Of a DNA stretch of 64,000 nucleotides, positions 16,623-25,205 are shown in pieces. Under the pieces are notes generated by a model that saw only the letters and a program-made list of their open reading frames with translations, made no database searches and was not told where the DNA came from. Position 1 is the stretch's first letter. The number at the start of each line of letters is the position of its first letter. This DNA comes from Streptomyces sp. NBC_01428 (lineage in GTDB: Bacteria; Actinomycetota; Actinomycetes; Streptomycetales; Streptomycetaceae): NCBI RefSeq assembly GCF_036231965.1, contig NZ_CP109499.1:6820001-6884000 (forward strand). Reading direction: 5' to 3'. The translations under genes were made by a program, and so were the position numbers.

Positions 16623-17393
16623 ATGGTGATCGGTGATCGCGGGCCGGACGGGGTGGGCGTTGCGGGCGGACTGGAGCGGCTCGACGCGCGGATCGCCGGC
16701 TGCCGGGCCTGCCCGCGGCTCGTCGCCTGGCGCGAGGAGGTGGCCGCGACCAAACGGGCCGCCTTCGCCGACGAGACGTACTGGGGGCGTCCGGTGCCCG
16801 GCTTCGGACCGGCCGACGCGTCCCTCCTGGTCGTCGGACTCGCACCCGCCGCGCACGGCGGCAACCGCACCGGCCGGATGTTCACGGGGGACCGGTCGGG
16901 CGACGTGCTCTACGCGGCCCTGCACGACATCGGCCTGGCCTCGCAGGGGACCTCGGTCCACGCGGACGACGGCCTGGAGCTGTACGGCGTCCGCATCACC
17001 TCACCCGTGCACTGCGCGCCGCCCGCCAACAAACCCACGCCCGAGGAGCGGGACACCTGCCGTCCCTGGCTCGTACAAGAGCTGGAGCTGATGCGGCCCA
17101 CGCTGCGGGCCGTGGTCGTCCTCGGCGCCTTCGGCTGGCAGGCGGCGCTGCCCGCCTTCGCCGCGTCCGGGTGGGAAGTCCCCCGTCCCCGGCCGGTGTT
17201 CGGCCACGGGGCCCACGTCACGCTGGACCGGCCACCGGGCCCGGACGGCGCCGGCCCCCTCGAACTCTTCGGGTGCTTCCACGTGAGCCAGCGGAACACC
17301 TTCACCGGAAAGCTCACCCCCGCCATGCTCCGGGACGTCCTGCGCACGGCGGCCCGCACGGCGGGGCTGCCGACCCTGCCCGACCCGGGTTAG
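16623..17393 (+). CDS. Family 5 uracil-DNA glycosylase (UdgB type)
   Basis: Removes uracil, and often hypoxanthine, from DNA at the start of base excision repair. The 256-aa protein has the four iron-sulfur cysteines C27, C30, C131 and C146 and the catalytic-site motifs GLAPAAHGGNRTGRMFTGD (about 72-90) and FHVSQRNTFTGKL near the end. GLAPAAHGGN, rather than GEAPG, marks family 5. TACGGT ends 6 nt before the ATG, so a leaderless transcript is possible; GGAGG is also there but too close to the ATG to be a normal ribosome binding site. The prolyl aminopeptidase follows after 9 bp. Confidence 0.88.
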   Translation: MVIGDRGPDGVGVAGGLERLDARIAGCRACPRLVAWREEVAATKRAAFADETYWGRPVPGFGPADASLLVVGLAPAAHGGNRTGRMFTGDRSGDVLYAALHDIGLASQGTSVHADDGLELYGVRITSPVHCAPPANKPTPEERDTCRPWLVQELELMRPTLRAVVVLGAFGWQAALPAFAASGWEVPRPRPVFGHGAHVTLDRPPGPDGAGPLELFGCFHVSQRNTFTGKLTPAMLRDVLRTAARTAGLPTLPDPG

Positions 17394-17402
17394 CCTCGCG
17401 CG

Positions 17403-18368
17403 ATGCCCCTGTATCCGGAGACCGAACCGTACGACCACGGCATGCTCGACGTCGGGGACGGCAACCGCGTGTACTGGGAGGTCTGCGGCAACCCCGACGG
17501 CAAGCCCGCCCTCATGCTGCACGGCGGGCCGGGGTCGGGCTGTGCTCCGTCCTTCCGGCGCTTCTGCGATCCGGCGAAGTACCGCATCGTCCTGCTCGAC
17601 CAGCGGGGCAGCGGCCGCTCCACCCCGCACGCGAGCGATTCCGCCACCGACATGTCCGTCAACACGACCGCGCACCTGATCGGCGACCTGGAGGCGCTGC
17701 GCGCCCACCTCGGGGTCGACCGCTGGCTGGTGTGGGGTGTGTCGTGGGGGTCGGTGCTGGGACTGCGGTACGCCCAGACCCGTCCGCACGCCGTGTCCGA
17801 GCTGGTGCTGACCGGGGTGGCGACCGGCTCCGACGCCGAAGTGGCCCTGCTGACCAGGGGACTCGGACGGATCTTCCCCGAGGCCTTCGACCGGTTCCTC
17901 GCCGGGCTGCCCGAGCACGGACGTGCCGGGAACCTCGCCGCCGCGTACAACCGGCTGATCGAGTCGTCCGACCCCGAGGCGCGGGAGCGGGCGGCCCGGG
18001 CCTGGACCGACTGGGAGACGGCGACCGTTCCCGCGCCGCCCCGCTCGGTCGAGCGGTACGAGGACCCCGTCTTCCGGATGGGCTTCGCCCGCACCGTCAC
18101 CCACTACTGGGGCAACGGCCACTTCCTCGGGGACGGCGGCGACGAGGGGGTCGTCCTGCGGGACGCGCCCCTGCTCGACGGCGTTCCCGGCACGCTGGTC
18201 CAGGGCAGCCTCGACTTCGGGAACCTGCTCGGCATCGTGTGGCGGCTCCATCAGGCCTGGCCCGGCAGTGAGTTGGTGGTCGTCGACGACGCCGGACACG
18301 GCGCGGGCGCCGCCGGCACGGTGGAGGCACTGATCGCGGCCACGGACCGGTACGCGGCCGGGGTGTGA
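17403..18368 (+). CDS. pip: Prolyl aminopeptidase
   Basis: Alpha/beta-hydrolase that removes N-terminal proline from peptides (peptidase S33). The 321-aa protein has the oxyanion motif LHGGPGSGC (39-47), DQRGSGRSTPH (about 67-77), the nucleophile elbow GVSWGS around 113-118, and the catalytic His in DDAGHGA near the C terminus. The acid is probably the Asp in GSLDFGN. The stop of the glycosylase forms part of a TAGCCT hexamer 6 nt before the ATG, so a leaderless message starting at the ATG is plausible in addition to read-through. Confidence 0.9.
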   Translation: MPLYPETEPYDHGMLDVGDGNRVYWEVCGNPDGKPALMLHGGPGSGCAPSFRRFCDPAKYRIVLLDQRGSGRSTPHASDSATDMSVNTTAHLIGDLEALRAHLGVDRWLVWGVSWGSVLGLRYAQTRPHAVSELVLTGVATGSDAEVALLTRGLGRIFPEAFDRFLAGLPEHGRAGNLAAAYNRLIESSDPEARERAARAWTDWETATVPAPPRSVERYEDPVFRMGFARTVTHYWGNGHFLGDGGDEGVVLRDAPLLDGVPGTLVQGSLDFGNLLGIVWRLHQAWPGSELVVVDDAGHGAGAAGTVEALIAATDRYAAGV

Positions 18369-18435
18369 CACCGGGCGCGCGGAGCCCGTCCCGCGACCGC
18401 CCGCCGCGCTCCGGCCGCCTTCGGCGGTGATCGCC

Positions 18436-19170
18436 TCAGGCGTCCTCGCCGAACAGATGGCGCACCGTCGAGCGGTAGTTGGCCTGGACGTGGGTGAGGG
18501 CCTGGGCGCGGGCCCGTTCCGGGTCGCCGGACGCCACGGCCTCGTACAGCTCGCGGTGCTCGGTGAGGAGTTGGGGCCATTCCTCGTTCTGCCGGGTGAG
18601 CCAGCGCAGCCTGCCGTCGACGGGTTCCATGACGGAGATCAGCAGGCTGTTGCCGGCCATCGCGAGAATCCGGTCGTGGAACGCGGTGTTGATGTCCGTG
18701 ACGGCCTCCGCGTCGTCGGCGTGGGTCGCGACGGCAGCGCGGTCGAGCAACGCCGCGAGGTCGGCCAGCGACTCGGGGGTGGCCCGTGCCGCCGCGAGGC
18801 CGGCCGCGTAGACCTCCAACGCCTCGCGCAGCTCGAAGAGTTCGGCGACGTCCGTCGGGGTGAGCCGGCGCACCACGGTACGGCGCGGGGTCTCGAAGAG
18901 GACGAAGCCCTCGGCGACCAGCGCGCGGATCGCCTCGCGGACCGGGACCCGGGAGACCCCGAACCGCTCGGCCAGTTCGCGCTCGACCAGCCGGTCGCCC
19001 GGACGCAGCCGCCCGGCGATGATCTCCTGCCGCAGGGTCGCCAGGACCCGCTCGCGCACGGCTCCGAGGGGCTCCCGCTCCCCGCCCGTGGGGGGCCGCG
19101 CCGACTCGGCACCCGCGGGCGCCTCGCCGGAGCGTTCCGGGCCCGTGCCCAGGGGGTCGATCTTCGTCAT
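18436..19170 (-). CDS. GntR family regulator, FadR/FCD subgroup
   Basis: 244-aa DNA-binding repressor. The winged helix-turn-helix lies at about 35-100 (RLVERELAERFGVSRVPVREAIRAL), and the FCD ligand-binding helical domain at about 110-235 has the metal-binding His/Asp pattern TDINTAFHDRILAM. It is transcribed divergently from the NCS1 transporter; the 170-bp gap contains the perfect palindrome GTTTGGTATACCAAAC, a typical FadR-subgroup operator. The regulator therefore probably represses transporter and racemase until a ring compound or its product binds. Confidence 0.9.
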   Translation of the reverse strand: MTKIDPLGTGPERSGEAPAGAESARPPTGGEREPLGAVRERVLATLRQEIIAGRLRPGDRLVERELAERFGVSRVPVREAIRALVAEGFVLFETPRRTVVRRLTPTDVAELFELREALEVYAAGLAAARATPESLADLAALLDRAAVATHADDAEAVTDINTAFHDRILAMAGNSLLISVMEPVDGRLRWLTRQNEEWPQLLTEHRELYEAVASGDPERARAQALTHVQANYRSTVRHLFGEDA

Positions 19171-19261
19171 GGGCCCATCTTCGCCGACTCCGGGGGTGTT
19201 TTACGGAGCCGTAACCGCAAGGACATCGGTCGGAACGGTTGACGGCGGGACCATGTCGGCA

Positions 19262-19277
19262 GTTTGGTATACCAAAC
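19262..19277. promoter_or_regulatory. GntR operator palindrome
   Basis: Perfect 16-bp palindrome GTTTGGTATACCAAAC, 64 bp upstream of the transporter start and 92 bp upstream of the divergent gntR start. The core TGGTATACCA fits the N-TGGTNTACCA-N type site of FadR/FCD regulators. Its position suits repression of the transporter promoter. Confidence 0.75.
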
Positions 19278-19340
19278 ACGCCTCGCTCGGATGCCCGCAC
19301 CCGCACAGCCACCCTCCGTCCCCTCGTCCATGGAGGCCCC

Positions 19341-20825
19341 GTGTCCCTCGCCGACCGCGCCGAAGCCACCGGCGCACCAGCGTTCGTCCCCGACCCCCGG
19401 CTCACCAACGAAGACCTCGCCCCCGCCGAGAAGCGGAACTGGAAGGTCTTCGACCTCTTTGCCATGTGGATGTCCGACGTCCACAACCTCGGCAACTACA
19501 CGTTCGCCGCGGGCCTGTTGGTCCTCGGCATGAACGTCTGGCAGATCTTCACCTCCCTGCTCGTCGGCTTCGTGATCATCTACGCCGGGATGAACCTGAT
19601 GGGCCGCGTCGGACAGCGCACCGGCGTCCCCTTCCCGGTCGTCAGCCGCATCAGCTTCGGCGTCTGGGGCGCCAACATCCCCGCGCTGATCAGAGCCGTC
19701 ATCGCCATCATGTGGTACGGAATCCAGACCTACCTGGCGTCCGTCGCCGTCAACGTCATGCTGCTCGCGGCGTGGCCCGGCCTGGAGTCCTGGACCCACC
19801 ACTCCTTCCTCGGCCTGGACGCGCTCGGCTGGACGTCCTTCGTGTCCCTCTGGCTCGTCCAGGCGCTGATCATCAGTCAGGGCATGGAGTCCGTCCGCAA
19901 GTTCCAGGACTTCTGCGGCCCCGCGATCTGGCTCGTGATGATCGCGCTCGCCGTCTGGGTCCTGGCGAAGGCCGGCTGGAGCATCTCGCTCACCGCGACC
20001 CCGCACCCCGTGTCGGCCGGCGAACAGTGGCGGCAGTGGTTCGGCGCGGTCGGACTGATCCTCGCCACCTACGGCACGCTGATGCTCAACTTCTGCGACT
20101 TCTCCCGCTTCGCGCCCAGCTACAAGACCGTGCGGCGCGGCAACTTCTGGGGCCTGCCCATCAACTCCACGGCCTTCGTGATCGTTTCCGTCATCGTCAC
20201 CGCCGGCTCCATCGAGGCGTTCGGCGAGGCCATCACCGACCCGGCGCTGCTCGTCGCCAAGGTGGGCAACACCTGGGTCCTCGTCCTCGGCGCCCTGACC
20301 TTCGCCATCGCCACCATGGGCGTCAACATCGTCGCCAACTTCGTCTCCCCGGCGTACGACCTCGCCAACGTCTGGCCACAGAAGATCACGTTCAAGGTCG
20401 GCGGCATGATCAGCACCGTCGCCGCCCTGGTCGTCACCCCCTGGAACCTCTTCTCCAACCCCACCGTCGTCAACTACTTCCTCGGCGGCCTCGGCGCCTT
20501 CCTGGGACCGCTGTTCGGCGTGATCATGCTCGACTACTACTGGGTCAAGCGCGGCAACGTCGACGTCGAGCAGCTCTTCAACGCCCAGCCGGGCAGCCGC
20601 TACTACTACCGGCGGGGCGTCAACCCCAAGGCACTGTGGGCGTTCCTGCCCTCGGCGGCGGTGGCCGCGGTCCTCGCCCTGGTGAAGGACTTCAGCGACG
20701 TCGCCCCGTACTCCTGGTTCATCGGCACGGCGATGGCGGCCGGCCTGTACGCGCTGCTGTGCCGCGCCGAGCGGGCCGCCACCGAACCGGCTCCCGCCTC
20801 CGACACCGTTCCCGTGGAGGGCTGA
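19341..20825 (+). CDS. NCS1 family nucleobase/hydantoin/allantoin:cation symporter
   Basis: 494-aa inner-membrane carrier with 12 helices, of the Mhp1/PucI/uracil permease family. Signature regions are the N-terminal LTNEDLAPAEKRNWKVFDLF, AMWMSDVHNLGNYTFAAGL and the conserved SRISFGVWGANIPALIRA. MLNFCDFSRFAPSYK and IMLDYYWVKRGN are also typical. GTG with GGAGG 5 nt upstream is the start. The racemase gene starts 2 nt after its stop, so both form an operon behind the GntR operator. A hydantoin or allantoin is the likely substrate. Confidence 0.9.
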   Translation: MSLADRAEATGAPAFVPDPRLTNEDLAPAEKRNWKVFDLFAMWMSDVHNLGNYTFAAGLLVLGMNVWQIFTSLLVGFVIIYAGMNLMGRVGQRTGVPFPVVSRISFGVWGANIPALIRAVIAIMWYGIQTYLASVAVNVMLLAAWPGLESWTHHSFLGLDALGWTSFVSLWLVQALIISQGMESVRKFQDFCGPAIWLVMIALAVWVLAKAGWSISLTATPHPVSAGEQWRQWFGAVGLILATYGTLMLNFCDFSRFAPSYKTVRRGNFWGLPINSTAFVIVSVIVTAGSIEAFGEAITDPALLVAKVGNTWVLVLGALTFAIATMGVNIVANFVSPAYDLANVWPQKITFKVGGMISTVAALVVTPWNLFSNPTVVNYFLGGLGAFLGPLFGVIMLDYYWVKRGNVDVEQLFNAQPGSRYYYRRGVNPKALWAFLPSAAVAAVLALVKDFSDVAPYSWFIGTAMAAGLYALLCRAERAATEPAPASDTVPVEG

Positions 20826-20827
20826 GC

Positions 20828-21565
20828 GTGCGGATCGTCGTCACCAACTGCAACACGACGCAGGAGATGACCGAGGAGATCGTACGAGGTGCCCGGGCCG
20901 CCGCAGGCCCGGGCACCACCGTGCTCGGCCTCACCCCCGCCTGGGGGCCCGAGTCCGCGGAGGGCTGGCTCGACAGCTACCTCTCGGCGGCGGCCGTCCT
21001 CGACACCCTGCGCACCTACGAGGGCCCGTACGACGCCGTCGTGCTGGCCGGCTTCGGAGAGCACGGCCGGGAGGGGGCACGCGAACTCCTCGACGTCCCG
21101 GTCGTGGACATCACGGAGGCCGCGGCGCACCTCGCCTGCCTGCTGGGCCGCCGCTACGGCGTCGTCACCACCCTGGAACGCTCCCGGGGTCAGATCGAGG
21201 ACAGCCTGCACGCCGCGGGAGTCGCCCAGAACTGCGCCGCCGTCGTCGGCACCGGCCTCGGCGTCCTCGACCTGGGCGACACCCAGCGCACCCAGGACGC
21301 CTTCGTGACCGCGGCGGAACGGGCCCGGGAGGCCGGTGCGGAGGTCCTCGTCCTCGGCTGCGCCGGGATGACCGGCCTGCAACAGGCGGTCGGCGCGAAA
21401 CTCGGGATCCCCGTGGTCGACGGCGTCGCGGCGGCGGTCAAGCTCGCCGAGTCGCTGGTGTCCCTCGGGCTGACCACGAGCCGGGCGGGCGGCTACGCGC
21501 GACCGCTGCCCAAGCGCCGCACCTGGGGCCGTCCGGCGTCCGGAGACCCCCCTCCGTCGGGGTGA
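20828..21565 (+). CDS. Asp/Glu/hydantoin racemase family protein
   Basis: 245-aa racemase of the HyuA/Asp-Glu superfamily. The N terminus VRIVVTNCNTTQEMTEEI matches the family start (N-x-NT-x-MT). Two cysteines expected to act as acid/base are in the order of the family: the second is in LVLGCAGMTGLQ (about 175-186); the first position near residue 74 reads LAGFGEHG where many relatives have GCF/ACF, so one catalytic Cys may be replaced by Gly. This makes racemase activity uncertain. It is cotranscribed with the NCS1 carrier; no hydantoinase or carbamoylase is nearby. Confidence 0.8.
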   Translation: MRIVVTNCNTTQEMTEEIVRGARAAAGPGTTVLGLTPAWGPESAEGWLDSYLSAAAVLDTLRTYEGPYDAVVLAGFGEHGREGARELLDVPVVDITEAAAHLACLLGRRYGVVTTLERSRGQIEDSLHAAGVAQNCAAVVGTGLGVLDLGDTQRTQDAFVTAAERAREAGAEVLVLGCAGMTGLQQAVGAKLGIPVVDGVAAAVKLAESLVSLGLTTSRAGGYARPLPKRRTWGRPASGDPPPSG

Positions 21566-21692
21566 TCCCGCGGCGACCCGGCGGGCACCGGGCGGCCGGG
21601 GGCGGATCCCGGCCGCAGACTCACCGCAGGGCCGGAGACCGGTCCGACGGCCGGACCGGTGACCGCACCGGCGCCACGGAACGGAGCTGCTC

Positions 21693-22790
21693 GTGCCGCT
21701 GGTCAGAGCACTGGTCGCCGCCGCCGTCCTGGCCACGGTGTGCGGCACCGGCGCGGCCTGCGCCACGGCCTCCGGCACCGGACACCGCACGGCCGGGCAG
21801 ACCGGCACCGGTGACGGAACCGGCCACGACGCCGCCGGACCCACCCGCCCCGAGGCCGCCGGACCCACCCGCCACGACGCCGCCGGACCCACCGGCCGCG
21901 GCGGCGCCCCCGACGACGAACCCTTCTTCGTGGCACCCGGCTCGCACGCGGCACGGCAGGCGACCGCGTGGCGCGCCGCCGGTCGCACGGCCGACGCCCA
22001 CCTGATGGACCGCATCGCCGCCCGCCCGCAGGCGGAGTGGCTCACCGGTCCCCATCCCGAGGCGGCCGTCCGGGACCGCACGACGGCCGCCGCGCGCCAC
22101 CGGCGCACGGCCGTCCTCGTCGCCTACTACATCCCGCAGCGCGACTGCGGCGCCCACTCCGCCGGGGGAGCCCCGAGCGCGGCGGCCTACCGCGCCTGGA
22201 TCGACGCCTTCGCCGCGGGCCTCGGCGACCGGGACGCCTACGTCGTCGTCGAACCCGACGCCGTCCCCCACACCGTGGCCGGCTGCGCCCAGGTCGTCCC
22301 GGCCGAGCGGTACGCGCTGCTGGCGTACGCCGTCGACCGCCTCGGCCGGCAGTCCGGTACCCGCGTCTACCTCGACGCGGGCAACCCCGGCTGGATCCCG
22401 GACCCCGCCCGACTCGTCGGCCCGCTGCGGTCCTCGGGCGTGACGCGCGCGGACGGCGTCACCCTGAACATCTCCAACTTCCATACGGACAGGACGACTT
22501 CGTCGTACGGGAAGCGGCTGTCGGGCCTGCTCGGCGGCACGCGTCTCGTCATCGACACCAGCCGCAACGGCAACGGACCCCACCTCGGCCCCGGAACCGA
22601 CCTCTGGTGCAACCCGCCGGGCCGGGCCCTCGGCCGGCCGCCGACCCGGCGCACCGGAGACCCGCTGATCGACGCCTACCTGTGGATCAAACGGCCGGGC
22701 GAGTCCGACGGCACCTGCCGCGGCGGACCCGCCGCGGGCCGCTGGTGGCCGTCCTACGCGCTGGACCTGGCCGCGAACGCGCACGACTGA
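21693..22790 (+). CDS. Secreted glycoside hydrolase family 6 (endoglucanase)
   Basis: 365-aa exported cellulase-type hydrolase. A signal peptide (residues 1-25) is followed by a short repetitive linker with three AAGPT units (about 44-68), then the GH6 catalytic domain. Motifs are VVVEPDAVP (about 189, with the catalytic Asp), NISNFHTD, VIDTSRNGNGP (about 289), WCNPPGRALG and LWIKRPGESDG. There is no carbohydrate-binding module, so it probably acts on soluble or amorphous beta-1,4-glucan. The GTG start has GGAG upstream. It converges with the RidA gene. Confidence 0.88.
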   Translation: MPLVRALVAAAVLATVCGTGAACATASGTGHRTAGQTGTGDGTGHDAAGPTRPEAAGPTRHDAAGPTGRGGAPDDEPFFVAPGSHAARQATAWRAAGRTADAHLMDRIAARPQAEWLTGPHPEAAVRDRTTAAARHRRTAVLVAYYIPQRDCGAHSAGGAPSAAAYRAWIDAFAAGLGDRDAYVVVEPDAVPHTVAGCAQVVPAERYALLAYAVDRLGRQSGTRVYLDAGNPGWIPDPARLVGPLRSSGVTRADGVTLNISNFHTDRTTSSYGKRLSGLLGGTRLVIDTSRNGNGPHLGPGTDLWCNPPGRALGRPPTRRTGDPLIDAYLWIKRPGESDGTCRGGPAAGRWWPSYALDLAANAHD

Positions 22791-22795
22791 CGGCG

Positions 22796-23203
22796 CTACA
22801 AGCTGTCCGGTACGACCGCGGTCGCCGTGATCTCCACCAGCTGTCCGGCGTAGCCGAGGCAGGCGACGCCGAGCAGGGTCGAGGAGTGCGGGCCGACACG
22901 GAGCCCGGACTCCTGGACGACCTCCCATACGGCGGACAGCGCCGCCGTCTCGCCGCTCACGACATAGACGTCGGTCGACACGACGTGGGCCATGTCGCTC
23001 CCGACAGCGCGCAGTTGCTCGTCGAGGTTGGCCAGCACCTGCACGGCCTGCCGCACGGGATCGCCCGGCCCGACCAGCTTTCCGTCGACGTCGAGCGGCA
23101 CCGACCCGGCGAGAAAGGCCAGCCGTGTCCCGGCCTCGACGACGGAGGCGTGCGCGTAGACGGGCGGCGCGAAGAGGGTCGGGACGGTGACACGCTGGAT
23201 CAT
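22796..23203 (-). CDS. RidA/YjgF family enamine/imine deaminase
   Basis: 135-aa RidA-like protein that would hydrolyse reactive enamine/imine intermediates or act on related small molecules. Typical positions are visible: AGTRLAFLAGSVPLDVDGKLVG (in two blocks around 22-43), QAVQVLANLDEQLRAVG, HVVSTDVYV near 75 and the C-terminal EITATAVV. The catalytic Arg region near residue 105 reads SGLRVGPHSSTLLGVACLG, close to the RPA/ArgST motif but not identical. GGAG lies 5 nt before the ATG. Confidence 0.85.
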   Translation of the reverse strand: MIQRVTVPTLFAPPVYAHASVVEAGTRLAFLAGSVPLDVDGKLVGPGDPVRQAVQVLANLDEQLRAVGSDMAHVVSTDVYVVSGETAALSAVWEVVQESGLRVGPHSSTLLGVACLGYAGQLVEITATAVVPDSL

Positions 23204-23338
23204 GGGGGCTCCGGTCGAGGAGGTGGGGGCGACGGACGAATGCGGTGGTGCCGCGGGGCGCCAGGCCGATGATGCGCCGCGGACCGGGGATCCCGCAGCC
23301 GGTTTCCCGGGGATATCCACTCGACGGAGAGGCCGGCG

Positions 23339-24175
23339 GTGCGCATCCTCGATGCCATGCACACCGAGAACGGGAGGCCGGATCGGCCGACCACGGATGA
23401 CGACGCGTTCCTCGACCGGGTCGCCGACCGGCTCTTCGCCCTCCCCAGCGTCCGGTCCGTCGCGCTCGGGGGGTCGCGCGCGCAGGGCACGCATCGGCCG
23501 GACAGCGACTGGGACCTCGCGGTCTACTACCGGGACGCGTTCGACCCCGAGGACCTCCGGGCCGTCGGCTGGCCGGGAGAGGTCTCCGAGATCGGCGGCT
23601 GGGGCGGCGGTGTCTTCAACGGCGGCGCCTGGCTGACCGTCGACGGGCGCCGGATCGACGTCCACTACCGCGATCTCGACGTCGTGGAGCACGAGGTGAC
23701 GCAGGCGGAGGCGGGCCGGTTCGCGATCGAACCGCTCCTCTTCCACCTCGCGGGCATCCCCACGTACCTGATCGTCGCCGAACTCGCCGTCAACCGTGTC
23801 CTGCGCGGTGACGACATCCCGCGCCCCCACGGCTACCCGGCCGAACTCCGCGCGCACGCCTCGGCACGCTGGTTCGGCAGTGCGCGCGCCAACCTCTCCT
23901 ACGCGCTGGCCAACCACGCCCCCGTCGGCCGCCTCACGGAGGCGCTGGGCGCCCTGGCGACGGCCGCCGTGCAGACCGGCCACGGCGTCCTCGCGGCGCG
24001 TGGAGAGTGGGTGACGAACGAGAAGCGGCTGCTGGAACGAGCCGGGCTCAGGGGCGTCGACGAACTGGCCGAGCACGCGCGGCGGGACCCCGAGGCGCTC
24101 ACCGCCACCCTCACCGCCGCGCAGAGGCTGTTCGCCGCCGCCGAACAGGCCGCACCGCACCCTCCGTACGAATAA
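23339..24175 (+). CDS. Nucleotidyltransferase-domain protein (DNA polymerase beta fold)
   Basis: 278-aa protein with the minimal nucleotidyltransferase signature GGSRAQGTHRPDSDWDL at about 44-60 (GS...DxD) and a third Asp in RRIDVHYRDLD near 105. The C-terminal helical half resembles that of aminoglycoside/lincosamide adenylyltransferases and stand-alone NTases, but the substrate is not evident. It starts at GTG with GGAGAGG upstream; a later ATG (23357) is possible. There is no HEPN gene beside it, so a toxin-antitoxin pair is not supported. Confidence 0.75.
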   Translation: MRILDAMHTENGRPDRPTTDDDAFLDRVADRLFALPSVRSVALGGSRAQGTHRPDSDWDLAVYYRDAFDPEDLRAVGWPGEVSEIGGWGGGVFNGGAWLTVDGRRIDVHYRDLDVVEHEVTQAEAGRFAIEPLLFHLAGIPTYLIVAELAVNRVLRGDDIPRPHGYPAELRAHASARWFGSARANLSYALANHAPVGRLTEALGALATAAVQTGHGVLAARGEWVTNEKRLLERAGLRGVDELAEHARRDPEALTATLTAAQRLFAAAEQAAPHPPYE

Positions 24176-24216
24176 TGCGTCGAACAAGCCCTGTCGGCGC
24201 TGCTACGGTCACCGAC

Positions 24217-24954
24217 GTGGCGAAACTCAATCAGATCATCGCAGTCGAGAAGGGCATCAAGTCCAAGTCCCACCAGGACCTGACGGCTGCTCACCACGGG
24301 CTCCAGAAACCGGCGTTGCTCGCCGGTATCTCGCGGACCTACCAGCCGAAGGACGAGGAGGGCGAGCAGCTCCCGCCCGAGTCCACCCGGGTGCAGGTGC
24401 AGGCCGAGGACGTGCTGCGGGACACCGCGGCGACCCTGACCCGGCTGTTCGACGTGACCGCCACCAAGGACTGGGCCAACTGCACCGCGCGGGCCGACGT
24501 GAAGGTCGACGGACGCGTGCTCGTCCCCGGCGTACCGGTGTCGTACCTCCTCTTCCTGGAGAAGCAGCTCACCGACCTCAACACGTTCGTGCGCAAGCTG
24601 CCCGTCCTCGACGCCTCCGAGTCCTGGGTGCGCGACCCGTCCACCGACGCCTGGAAGACCGAGCCGGTGCGGACCCTGCGCACGAAGAAGGTCCCCCGCA
24701 ACCACGTCAAGGCCGAGGCCACCGAGAAGCACCCGGCCCAGGTCGAGGTGTACTACGAGGACATCCCCGTCGGCTACTGGACGACCGTCAAGTTCTCCGG
24801 CGCCCTGCCCGCCCGCCGCGTGAACCAACTCCTGGACCGCGTCGAGAAGTTGCAGCAGGCCGTCAAGTTCGCCCGCGAGGAGGCCAACGGCGAGGACGTC
24901 GTCGACCAGCGGGTGGGGGACGCGGTGTTCGGCTACCTGTTCGCACAGGAGTAG
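24217..24954 (+). CDS. Conserved actinobacterial hypothetical protein
   Basis: 245-aa soluble, charged protein that I cannot assign a function; it resembles a DUF widespread in actinobacteria. It begins VAKLNQIIAVEKGIKSKSH and carries a repeated Lys/Glu helical pattern, with VSYLLFLEKQLTDLNTFV and YYEDIPVGYWTTVKFSG in the middle and end. TACGGT lies 7 nt before the GTG, so the transcript is probably leaderless. Its terminator is at 24966-24991, immediately upstream of the permuted tRNA-like RNA region. Confidence 0.75.
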   Translation: MAKLNQIIAVEKGIKSKSHQDLTAAHHGLQKPALLAGISRTYQPKDEEGEQLPPESTRVQVQAEDVLRDTAATLTRLFDVTATKDWANCTARADVKVDGRVLVPGVPVSYLLFLEKQLTDLNTFVRKLPVLDASESWVRDPSTDAWKTEPVRTLRTKKVPRNHVKAEATEKHPAQVEVYYEDIPVGYWTTVKFSGALPARRVNQLLDRVEKLQQAVKFAREEANGEDVVDQRVGDAVFGYLFAQE

Positions 24955-24965
24955 CCTCTGAAACT

Positions 24966-24991
24966 CCCCGGCCAAGGCATCACGGCCGGGG
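24966..24991 (+). terminator. Terminator hairpin after the hypothetical gene
   Basis: CCCCGGCC (24966-24973) pairs perfectly with GGCCGGGG (24984-24991) around a 10-nt loop, 12 nt after the stop. It marks the left limit of the RNA region that follows. Confidence 0.75.
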
Positions 24992-25035
24992 TGCGCGAGG
25001 AGCGCAAGCTGAACCTGAAGCTTGTCGTGAATGCA

Positions 25036-25130
25036 CGGTTCCAGTGGAGGTTCGAGTCCTCCCCGCGGCACCAGCGGCACTCCACCGAGTGCCCACGAGC
25101 CGCGGTAGCCCAATCGGCAGAGGCAGACCG
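25036..25130 (+). tRNA. Circularly permuted tRNA-like fold 1 (3' half precedes 5' half)
   Basis: The 3' half comes first: anticodon-stem strand CGGTT (25036-25040), variable loop CCAGT, T arm GGAGG-TTCGAGT-CCTCC (25046-25062), acceptor strand CCGCGGC (25063-25069), A, and encoded CCA (25071-25073). A 25-nt spacer with a GGCACTC/GAGTGCC hairpin follows. Then comes the 5' half: acceptor GCCGCGG (25099-25105), T8 A9, a D arm GCC-CAATCGGCAGA-GGC with G18G19, A26, and GACCG (25126-25130). The acceptor stem pairs 7/7 and the anticodon stem 5/5 (one G-U). The anticodon loop is open at both ends and no canonical U33-anticodon can be read, so identity and function are unknown. Confidence 0.5.
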
Positions 25131-25205
25131 TGATCAATCTCAGACTCTTGCTCCAGACTCAGCATTCGCCGCCGATCGCCGGATCGACCGGGCCCGGGCC
25201 CCAGA

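Noticed and set aside
24191..24209. RecA-NDp promoter before the hypothetical gene (CTGTCGGCG and TACGGT)
   Set aside because: The gap between the elements is 4 nt, not 8, and two further mismatches occur.
24985..25073. Normal-order class II tRNA using GCCGGGG (24985-24991) as 5' acceptor and CCGCGGC as 3' strand
   Set aside because: The acceptor has one mismatch, the D loop would be only 5 nt, the anticodon loop 8 nt with no U33, and GCCGGGG is already the right arm of a perfect terminator hairpin. The permuted pairing is complete and canonical.
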